NCBI GenBank assembly: GCA_007132685.1
Contig: SLOC01000069.1
Coordinates: forward strand, 1 to 6,050
Reading direction: 5' to 3'
Length of the DNA stretch: 6,050 bases
DNA from: Candidatus Saccharimonadota bacterium
Lineage (GTDB): Bacteria; Patescibacteriota; Saccharimonadia; Saccharimonadales; SLHW01
The first letter of the stretch is position 1; each line of letters begins with the position of its first letter. The translations under genes and the position numbers were made by a program. Of the stretch, positions 1 to 5,088 are shown piece after piece. The notes under the pieces are model-generated. The model ran no database searches. It was not told the origin of the DNA and worked only from the letters and a program-made list of their open reading frames with translations.

Positions 1-1496
1 GCCATGCTGATAAACTCATCCTTTGTCTCGTCCATCTCCTCGAGTCTCTGATTAGTTTGGCGCAGCTTCTTGGTCGCTTCATCAATTTTCTCTTGCAATG
101 TAACGTTGAACCGTTCGATTTCTTCATAGCGAAGAGCGTTTTGAATCGCAATAATAATACTGTCAACTGCTGTGTTCAGTGTTCGGTTATCTTGGGTGTT
201 GTATGATTGTCCGCCTTTTTTTGGCCCTAAAAATATAAAGCCAATACCTTCACTTTTGACAGATGAATCGGTTACCATTTTTACAGCTACAAAAACGTCG
301 TTTTTTGACATGACAGCCTGAAGCTCAGACTGTTTATCCTTCAGGTTATCAGTGATGACGACCCTCTCTTTTACAGAGTGAAGCTGCTCCCGTATCAACT
401 TTAGTTCTTCTGAAGGAATTTCTTTGTCTCTGGTGCCAAATCTTCGAACAGGTAATTCGCCAGTTTCTCTAAGTAAAAAGGTGCAATGCTCTGATCGTAA
501 TCCGTCCGCTATTGTGCCAGCGACCTCATTAAGAAGTGTTTCGATATCAAGGCTGCGCACCGCAGAACGGTTTACATTCGAGAGAAACTCTTCTGGATTA
601 TACGCACCCCTAAAAAATATGCTATTTGTGAAGGTGTTCAGTGCTTCGCTTAGCTTTTTGTACATAGCCAAAACGACTAACAAAGATGCTGTAACAGTCA
701 GTATTTCTGTCGTGCCCAAGTTAAGCTCAAAGACACTGTTCGCAATAACTACGATGGGAGCTACAAAAATAACTGTAGCTAAAAATAGTGATGATAAATA
801 TGCGGTGGCGCGAATTGCATAAAACTGGAGGTCAAAAAGCTTCCATTTAACCATGGCATAGCTCAGCATAAGAATGAAAAATGCTGAGTATGCTGGAGTT
901 ATATCAATTAGGTCAAAATTTCCGTACGCTACAGGCATCAATATGCCTGTAATAGGTGCCAGAAAAACTATTGGAAGGAATCCGATAAAAAGATACGCCG
1001 CCTGTGAACGTGTCTGTTTTTCGGCTGCAGGGCTTCTCATTACCGTGTATAACCTGTAAAAAGTGAGCCCAGCAAAGAAAACCATGAATGTGCCGAATGC
1101 ATGTATCCCCGTATCAAAAGTGAAGGCTGGTCCATCAACGCCACTAATCATGAGCGGCGTAAAGCTTAAAAAGAAGACGACTATACTGACTGTTAAAATA
1201 GTTTGATTACTCAGCCTAATGCCTCGTTTAATATGGTCTTTCATAAGTGAATATACGAGGTAATAGAGAAGAATGACTGAGCTAACAGTTAGCGCAAGCA
1301 CCGCTCGAGCAAAAAATAATCGGCTATCTTCTGGAAGTACAGTTGATAAATAGTTCGACAGCCCGAGCAAAATAAACGAAAAAGTCGTAAACCCAAACAA
1401 AATATTAGCGGCACGCCTTTTGTTGAGGACAATCACGGTTATGCCAGCAAGAATACTCAGAATTGTACTTATGGTTACAACTGTTAGACCTAGCAT
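1..1496 (-). CDS. membrane sensor histidine kinase, 7TM-GAF-HisKA type (3' end cut by window edge)
   Basis: The gene reads leftward from ATG at 1496 and stays open for 498 codons to the window edge. The first 280 residues are very hydrophobic. I see segments near 2-24, 31-52, 62-85, 98-117, 130-151, 166-190 and 199-217, and this 7TM block ends in a KLFDL-type motif (219-223) as in HisKA_7TM sensor kinases. Two more membrane segments follow at about 231-254 and 262-281. Residues 306-455 look like a GAF domain, including GFIFLGPKKGG and the following Y..QD..L pattern. A charged coiled coil (about 455-490) leads into DEFISMA, the start of the HisKA dimerisation helix, so the phospho-accepting His and the ATPase domain lie outside the window. 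The role inferred is a membrane kinase sensing an unknown ligand and phosphorylating a receiver protein. It lies 68 nt after the E1-like gene on the same strand. The purine-rich stretch before ATG is too close (2 nt) for a normal ribosome site; a -10 box 8 nt upstream suggests a leaderless message. Confidence 0.88.
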   Translation of the reverse strand, partial: MLGLTVVTISTILSILAGITVIVLNKRRAANILFGFTTFSFILLGLSNYLSTVLPEDSRLFFARAVLALTVSSVILLYYLVYSLMKDHIKRGIRLSNQTILTVSIVVFFLSFTPLMISGVDGPAFTFDTGIHAFGTFMVFFAGLTFYRLYTVMRSPAAEKQTRSQAAYLFIGFLPIVFLAPITGILMPVAYGNFDLIDITPAYSAFFILMLSYAMVKWKLFDLQFYAIRATAYLSSLFLATVIFVAPIVVIANSVFELNLGTTEILTVTASLLVVLAMYKKLSEALNTFTNSIFFRGAYNPEEFLSNVNRSAVRSLDIETLLNEVAGTIADGLRSEHCTFLLRETGELPVRRFGTRDKEIPSEELKLIREQLHSVKERVVITDNLKDKQSELQAVMSKNDVFVAVKMVTDSSVKSEGIGFIFLGPKKGGQSYNTQDNRTLNTAVDSIIIAIQNALRYEEIERFNVTLQEKIDEATKKLRQTNQRLEEMDETKDEFISM

Positions 1497-1504
1497 TTCC
1501 CTCT

Positions 1505-1510
1505 AGTATA
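1505..1510 (-). promoter_or_regulatory. candidate -10 box of the histidine kinase gene
   Basis: On the minus strand the hexamer TATACT ends 8 nt before the kinase ATG at 1496, so a transcript would begin at or next to the start codon. No recognisable TTGACA box is present at the usual spacing; the 17-nt position reads GCACTA. The kinase could also be read through from the upstream E1-like gene, since no terminator hairpin is visible in the 68-nt gap (1497-1564). Confidence 0.35.
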
Positions 1511-1564
1511 CAAGAGAAAGTAGAAGCTAGTGCTTATTTCACCTATGTTGTATGTGTTTTGTAG

Positions 1565-2764
1565 TTATTGAGAGAGGTGTTTTTTTAGGTTAATCGCAGA
1601 TTTTACAGTTTCGACTAATGAGTGTTCACGTGATTGACGGTAGACTGACCGAGGCGAATCGACATATCTGCCAGACGGCAGTTCTCTGCCAAGTAAAATA
1701 TCTTCCGCAGCATATGCAATATTAGTTCCGCCTCTTGTTGCAGTCATCCCAAGTTGAGGAATCCCATTAACCTTTGTTCCGATAAGTGTCACTGTGTCCA
1801 TTAGTCGTTTCGTAAGGTGTTTCAGCCCTGTGTGGCGAGCCATAAGGCGCATATTTTCTGCATGAGACACCTCGCCACTTGCCAATAATGCAGCTTGATT
1901 TTCGTCTATTTTGCCATTGAATATGATTTTGGCAGCATCCTCTGTATCGTATCTTTCTATGTCGACTACAGATTTTTTACCTATGTCTGCTGCCATCACA
2001 AGAGGCACTTGGTGGTCTCTGGCTGTAATACGAGCCAAGGCTTTTGCGGGAAGGTTGTCCATTTCTTCAACGATAAGATCGCAATCACTTATCTCTCTTG
2101 CAGTCTCTACGGTTAGGCCATCTCGAAGCAATGTGATATCTATCCATGGGTCTTTTTCGCTTATGCCAATAGCTGCGTTATCTGCTTTGTGATTACCTAG
2201 ATCTGTATATCCGGCGCTCAGTCTGTTCAGATTAGTGGCCTCAATTTGATCATTATCAGCAAGAACATATTCCCCGCCTATCCCAGACTCAACTAACGCC
2301 TCCACAGCTTTACTGCCGACACTTAAGCCTAAGACTGCGATGCGGGCATCAAATAATACAGCCTGTTCTTCATCTGTAATTAGATTACGATTTCTAGATG
2401 TTCTGAGCTGTCGGTAATCTTCTCTATCGGGGAAGCGTGATAAGATTCCGGACCAAGGAAATACCACCCAAGTACCGAACTCTACACCTTGATTTAATGC
2501 TTCTGCCTGAAACTCGAGCAGCTTGTCTCTATCACCTCGGTGCTCCGGGTGATTGTGTTCGAACAGCTCCCTGGTCACTATATCTAATGGGTCGTGGCAT
2601 TGCAGCGGAGGGAGGTCTGCGCTCTCCCGATTATCAATAAGCGTCTCTAGCTTCAGCTGGTCTTCTGTATTGCTCAGCTTGAATGTTGGAGGCTGACTCC
2701 AGACGCTTGCTGCTTTTTCGTGAGTCCTTTTAGCAAGGATAGCTTCAGGATTATTAGGCTGCAT
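1565..2764 (-). CDS. E1/ThiF-like adenylating enzyme, Rv1355c-like N-terminal part
   Basis: This 399-aa protein carries an E1/ThiF/MoeB-type adenylation fold. Residues 142-151 (IAVLGLSVGS) form the nucleotide-binding turn, with LADND at 168-172 and NLNR at 178-181. LGNHK follows at 189-193, and the metal-site Asp lies in EEMDN (233-237). These match the ATP-binding Asp, Arg and Lys positions of E1 enzymes, which activate a carboxylate as an acyl-adenylate. The stretch around 98-130 (WVVFPWSG, then a LRTSRNRN block) and the GLSVG form of the loop resemble, from memory, the mycobacterial Rv1355c family; the nitroreductase half of that family is absent. There are only two cysteines (56 and 228), no CxxC zinc pair and no clear thioester Cys, so sulfur or ubiquitin-like transfer is unlikely. 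The start at 2764 has AGGAGG 6 nt upstream; an ATG at 2770 is in frame but abuts that site. It overlaps the upstream acyltransferase-like gene by 11 nt. The substrate is unknown. Confidence 0.85.
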   Translation of the reverse strand: MQPNNPEAILAKRTHEKAASVWSQPPTFKLSNTEDQLKLETLIDNRESADLPPLQCHDPLDIVTRELFEHNHPEHRGDRDKLLEFQAEALNQGVEFGTWVVFPWSGILSRFPDREDYRQLRTSRNRNLITDEEQAVLFDARIAVLGLSVGSKAVEALVESGIGGEYVLADNDQIEATNLNRLSAGYTDLGNHKADNAAIGISEKDPWIDITLLRDGLTVETAREISDCDLIVEEMDNLPAKALARITARDHQVPLVMAADIGKKSVVDIERYDTEDAAKIIFNGKIDENQAALLASGEVSHAENMRLMARHTGLKHLTKRLMDTVTLIGTKVNGIPQLGMTATRGGTNIAYAAEDILLGRELPSGRYVDSPRSVYRQSREHSLVETVKSAINLKKHLSQ

Positions 2765-3611
2765 TACCATCCTCCTCTGACCCTTCTGCCAATCGCCCTA
2801 GAGTGTCTTTTATTTCTTCTGGGACCTGTGGTGCATTTGGGTATAAATTCGCAAATAACAAGGCATTTCTTTGATATCTTTTTTGGTCTATAGGTCTCTC
2901 GGCTTCTTTTGAAGCCTTGAGGAGGTTGAAGATAAACTTGTCTGGTTCGATGACAACCGGTATGAGCGTAGTTTCGTTCCTGTATCGATTCTCATCTAAT
3001 ACGACCGCATCACCGACCTGGCGAAAATTAGCATGTGTGAGTGAGCGCCTTAATCCTCCTAGAACAACATCAACGAGGCTGCAAAAAAGCAGCCGCTCTG
3101 ACTGATCGTCCGTAGAAATTGACTCGGCTACAATTCTTCTCATGATTTCGGTTGAGCCAGGGCAAGGGCCTGGCTCTGAGTTCGCAAGAGCCGTTACCTC
3201 TTGGACTGGATGTCCGGCCGTAGTTCTGTCTTGTATTTCCAGAACTGCGGTGCTATCTAGACCGTCTTTTACAAGATCATATGTTGGCAAATCTCTGATG
3301 TCCTGCCTGCGAACCAGCCTTGCTGTTGACATGTCTTGTTTATTTCTCGGGTTGGTTGCTATGAAGTATTTTATTCCCTCTTGATAGTGTCTTGACTTGT
3401 CAATCTCTGGTCGTAAAAAGCCATGCTCATCAATCGCCTCATCTTTAGCTAGTCCTGCACGAAGGTAGCCTTTTGCATGTGTTCTCCACGCGTGCGGCAA
3501 CATCAAGTCGGCTCCTGAACTATCGGGACCCCCTGACCAATGGTCGTATTTATCTTCCAGTGTGCTCAGCTCGACTTCTGGTGAAAGCGGCGGAAGTAAA
3601 GGTTGTTGCAT
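2754..3611 (-). CDS. putative GNAT/LuxI-type N-acyltransferase-like protein
   Basis: This is a 285-aa soluble protein with no signal peptide or membrane segment. It is not recognised with certainty. The middle resembles the autoinducer-synthase/N-acyl amino acid synthase branch of the GNAT fold. Residues 81-102 (KYFIATNPRNKQDMSTARLV) look like the strand pair with the substrate-contacting Arg, followed by LPTYDLVKDGL (108-118). EVTALAN (138-144) sits where these families have an E-(I/L/V)-x-x-L-A strand. A helix and strand at about 171-206 would carry the acyl-pantetheine site. The first 70 residues and the tail after about 240 are not assigned. By family analogy it would transfer an acyl group from acyl-ACP or acyl-CoA to an amine. 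It is first in a minus-strand operon and overlaps the E1-like gene by 11 nt, suggesting a shared pathway. Only a weak AGG lies 10 nt before the ATG at 3611. It could be another acyltransferase or a non-catalytic relative. Confidence 0.6.
   Translation of the reverse strand: MQQPLLPPLSPEVELSTLEDKYDHWSGGPDSSGADLMLPHAWRTHAKGYLRAGLAKDEAIDEHGFLRPEIDKSRHYQEGIKYFIATNPRNKQDMSTARLVRRQDIRDLPTYDLVKDGLDSTAVLEIQDRTTAGHPVQEVTALANSEPGPCPGSTEIMRRIVAESISTDDQSERLLFCSLVDVVLGGLRRSLTHANFRQVGDAVVLDENRYRNETTLIPVVIEPDKFIFNLLKASKEAERPIDQKRYQRNALLFANLYPNAPQVPEEIKDTLGRLAEGSEEDGNAA
2771..2776 (-). promoter_or_regulatory. ribosome binding site of the E1-like gene
   Basis: On the minus strand AGGAGG lies inside the 3' end of the preceding gene. 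It touches the ATG at 2770 (0 nt) but stands 6 nt from the in-frame ATG at 2764, which decides for the latter start. It is the strongest Shine-Dalgarno match in the window, fitting an internal operon gene translated by coupling. Confidence 0.75.
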
Positions 3612-3650
3612 GTTGAGTAGACCTATCAGTGATGTTTACGGATTTACATT

Positions 3651-3705
3651 AAAAAAATACGGCGCCACGCCCCATGATTGACTCATAGAGCGCTGCGCCG
3701 TATTT
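3651..3705 (-). terminator. long hairpin with U-run: attenuator in the operon leader or end of a small RNA
   Basis: Arms 3655-3665 and 3695-3705 are a perfect 11-bp inverted repeat (AAATACGGCGC and GCGCCGTATTT). Inside it, minus-strand RNA continues pairing: 3683-3693 against 3667-3677, closed by a 5-nt GUCAA loop. One A-G mismatch (3694/3666) separates the two parts. The inner stem uses three G-U pairs that would be A-C mismatches in plus-strand RNA. The run of seven T follows only on the minus strand. Both points say the RNA is made from the minus strand. The hairpin starts about 14 nt after the predicted start site of the promoter at 3726-3754 and precedes the acyltransferase-like gene by about 40 nt. 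Confidence 0.7.
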
Positions 3706-3725
3706 ATCTTCTAAAGTACCGTGGT

Positions 3726-3754
3726 ATAGTAGCAAAAGAAATTTAATTTGTCAA
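3726..3754 (-). promoter_or_regulatory. promoter of the minus-strand operon (or of a small RNA)
   Basis: The minus strand carries a perfect TTGACA (3749-3754), a 17-nt spacer and TACTAT (3726-3731), with TGC just before the -10 as in extended -10 promoters. It is the best sigma-70-type match in the window. The predicted start near 3717-3720 gives a leader of about 108 nt before the ATG at 3611, and that leader contains the long terminator-like hairpin. Confidence 0.7.
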
Positions 3755-3775
3755 CCATATAATCAAAACCATACT
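3748..3775 (+). promoter_or_regulatory. candidate promoter of the first receiver gene, -35 shared with the opposite strand
   Basis: TTGTCA (3748-3753), a 16-nt spacer and CATACT (3770-3775) end 7 nt before the ATG at 3783, giving a leaderless message. The -35 falls on the same bases as the minus-strand TTGACA (3749-3754). A perfect TATAAT at 3758-3763 is a competing -10; it would give a start near 3770 with about 12 nt of leader, but has no -35 match at the usual distance. Confidence 0.45.
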
Positions 3776-3782
3776 TTTGCAA

Positions 3783-4148
3783 ATGAAGAAAATTGCCATC
3801 ATAGAAGACGAGCATCCCATCGCCAAGATGTATGAGCTCAAGCTCACCAATAACGGCTACGATGTAGCGATTGCCACAGATGGTCATGAGGGATACGACC
3901 TAATAAAAGAAATGCAACCGGATCTCGTACTGCTCGATCTGCGTATGCCTGAAATGAGCGGAGACGAACTACTAGAAAAGATACGCCAAACTGATTGGGG
4001 GGCACACCCAAGGGTCGTCGTACTCACTAATATCAGCCGCGACGAGGCGCCTTCCAGCCTACGACTGCTCGGGATAGATCGCTATATCGTCAAGGCACAT
4101 CATACTCCAGCCGAAGTCGTCGCCGTCGTGGACGAAATCTTGAGCTAA
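3783..4148 (+). CDS. single-domain response regulator (CheY-like receiver protein), first of three
   Basis: This 121-aa protein consists of one receiver domain and nothing else. The acidic pocket is E8/D9, the phospho-acceptor is D52 in LLDLRMP, the switch residue is T82 in VLTN, and the conserved Lys is K104 in RYIVKA with Y101 as the aromatic switch. All catalytic positions are present, so phosphorylation is expected; with no output domain it must act through a protein partner or as a phosphotransfer element. The ATG at 3783 (MKKIAIIEDE) aligns with the starts of the two following paralogs; a TTG two codons upstream is in frame but would move the start into the promoter spacing. It is transcribed away from the kinase operon, which makes that kinase a possible phosphodonor. 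It is similar to the next two genes throughout its length. Confidence 0.92.
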   Translation: MKKIAIIEDEHPIAKMYELKLTNNGYDVAIATDGHEGYDLIKEMQPDLVLLDLRMPEMSGDELLEKIRQTDWGAHPRVVVLTNISRDEAPSSLRLLGIDRYIVKAHHTPAEVVAVVDEILS

Positions 4149-4199
4149 ATTGCTAAAGGTAGTGTGATACCCCAACAAGAGGCATAAATAAAAAATTTT

Positions 4200-4208
4200 T
4201 GCTATACT
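4200..4208 (+). promoter_or_regulatory. candidate extended -10 promoter of the second receiver gene
   Basis: TGCTATACT (-10 at 4203-4208 with TG one base before it) lies in the 102-nt gap between the first and second receiver genes. The start would be near 4215, leaving about 36 nt of leader. AGGA at 4238-4241, 9 nt before the GTG at 4251, may be a weak ribosome site. No convincing -35 or terminator for the preceding gene is seen in the gap. Confidence 0.45.
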
Positions 4209-4250
4209 GACCCTATATTACAATCACCTTAGCAGACAGGATACAAAGTA

Positions 4251-4637
4251 GTGGCAAAAATCGTAATCGCTGAAGATGATCAAATGTTAGCTGAGATATA
4301 CCAAACTCGGTTAGAGCTGGCTGGGCATGAAGTATCGGTAGTGCACGACGGCTTGTCTGCGGTGAATAAAATCCACGAGGTAATGCCCGATTTGGCGTTG
4401 CTTGACCTGATGATGCCACAACTGTCCGGCGACCAAGTTCTCGCTAAGCTACGCGAGAGTGAATGGGGCAAAGACATTAAAGTCATATTGTTAACCAACA
4501 TCAGCAAGGCCGAGGCGCCAGATACGCTCGATAATCTACATTTCGAGCGCTATATCGTAAAGGTCGAGCTATCACACAATCAACTGGCAGATATCGTTAA
4601 TAGTACACTTGGGCTGGCCGACCAGCCAGCTAGTTAA
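4251..4637 (+). CDS. single-domain response regulator (CheY-like receiver protein), second of three
   Basis: This 128-aa stand-alone receiver starts at GTG (MAKIVIAEDD, in register with its neighbours). Pocket residues are E8, D9 and D10, the phospho-acceptor is D52 in LLDLMMP, and the switch and Lys residues are T82 and K104. It shares the WGKDIKVI block with the third receiver, and the LTN, EAP and IVK elements with both. The last ~10 residues (LGLADQPAS region) extend past the receiver fold. The DNA there contains a 6-bp stem with a 4-nt loop (4612-4627), but no T-run follows. It is the only receiver with a GTG start, a possible Shine-Dalgarno site and a leader. No output domain is present. 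Function beyond phospho-signalling cannot be told from sequence. Confidence 0.92.
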   Translation: MAKIVIAEDDQMLAEIYQTRLELAGHEVSVVHDGLSAVNKIHEVMPDLALLDLMMPQLSGDQVLAKLRESEWGKDIKVILLTNISKAEAPDTLDNLHFERYIVKVELSHNQLADIVNSTLGLADQPAS

Positions 4638-4649
4638 ATCATGCGCAGA

Positions 4650-4679
4650 TTGTATAAAATGACCGCTTTGAGGTAGTAT
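4650..4679 (+). promoter_or_regulatory. candidate leaderless promoter of the third receiver gene
   Basis: TTGTAT (4650-4655), an 18-nt spacer and TAGTAT (4674-4679) end 6 nt before the ATG at 4686, so the transcript would begin at the start codon. A TATAAAAT string at 4653-4660 is an alternative -10 that would leave about 20 nt of leader. The nearest purine run (GAGG, 4670-4673) is 12 nt from the ATG, too far for a good ribosome site. Confidence 0.4.
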
Positions 4680-4685
4680 CTAGAT

Positions 4686-5063
4686 ATGGCTAAAAAAGTT
4701 GCGATTATCGAAGATGACCTAGCGATTGCTCAAATGTATCGCATGAAGTTCGAGGCAGAAGACTATGAGGTCGAAACTGCTGAGAACGGCAATCTCGGAT
4801 TGCAGCTAGCAGAAGAGATGCGACCGGATGTCATCCTGCTCGACCTAATGATGCCCGAGATGACCGGTGATGAGATGCTCAAAAAGTTACGCAATACTGA
4901 CTGGGGCAAAGACATCAAGGTGATTATCCTGACCAATATGGGCGAGCAAGAGGCGCCAGCAATTATCAGAGAACTTGGCGTAAAACGCTTTATCGTCAAG
5001 GCTGATATGACCCCACGACAAGTTGCCGAAATGGTCAAAGCCGAACTCGAAGACACCAACTAA
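4686..5063 (+). CDS. single-domain response regulator (CheY-like receiver protein), third of three
   Basis: This 125-aa receiver domain has acidic pocket E9, D10 and D11, phospho-acceptor D53 in LLDLMMP, switch residue T83 in ILTN, and K105 in RFIVKA. Its aromatic switch position is F102 where the other two have Tyr. Its 50-85 region is closest to the second receiver (DLMMP, GD, KLR, WGKDIKVI), suggesting these two come from the more recent duplication. As with its neighbours there is no output domain. murD starts 25 nt after its stop, with no terminator between them, so some co-transcription with cell-wall synthesis is possible even though murD appears to have its own -10 box. Confidence 0.92.
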   Translation: MAKKVAIIEDDLAIAQMYRMKFEAEDYEVETAENGNLGLQLAEEMRPDVILLDLMMPEMTGDEMLKKLRNTDWGKDIKVIILTNMGEQEAPAIIRELGVKRFIVKADMTPRQVAEMVKAELEDTN

Positions 5064-5073
5064 ACCCGACTAC

Positions 5074-5082
5074 TGCTACAAT
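5074..5082 (+). promoter_or_regulatory. extended -10 leaderless promoter of murD
   Basis: TGCTACAAT (-10 hexamer at 5077-5082, with TG at 5074-5075) ends 6 nt before the murD ATG at 5089. No -35 match lies at 16-18 nt, as is common for extended -10 promoters. No Shine-Dalgarno sequence fits in the remaining 6 nt, so translation would begin on a leaderless message. Confidence 0.5.
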
Positions 5083-5088
5083 TCAACT

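Noticed and set aside
424..1059. Plus-strand open frames at 424-822 and 874-1059
   Set aside because: They lie opposite the histidine kinase, which has a continuous 498-codon frame with clear membrane segments and GAF/HisKA motifs. The plus-strand translations show no recognisable domain.
1565..2764. E1-like gene as part of a CBASS or ubiquitin-like defence operon
   Set aside because: No nucleotidyltransferase, E2, JAB protease or ubiquitin-like gene is present, and the protein lacks a catalytic Cys. The neighbours fit signalling better than that defence type.
3758..3763. TATAAT as the main -10 of the first receiver gene
   Set aside because: The hexamer is perfect but has no -35 match at 16-18 nt. 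The CATACT at 3770-3775 pairs with TTGTCA and gives the same close spacing to ATG as its neighbours. It is kept as an alternative only.
4188..4200. A-run followed by T-run between the first and second receivers as a terminator
   Set aside because: The A and T runs can pair only weakly with each other and there is no GC-rich stem before them; the stretch more likely forms an AT-rich upstream part of the next promoter.
4612..4627. Hairpin GGCTGG-CCGA-CCAGCC at the 3' end of the second receiver gene as a terminator
   Set aside because: The 6-bp stem is perfect, but it lies inside the coding region and no T-run follows, so it does not meet the form of an intrinsic terminator.
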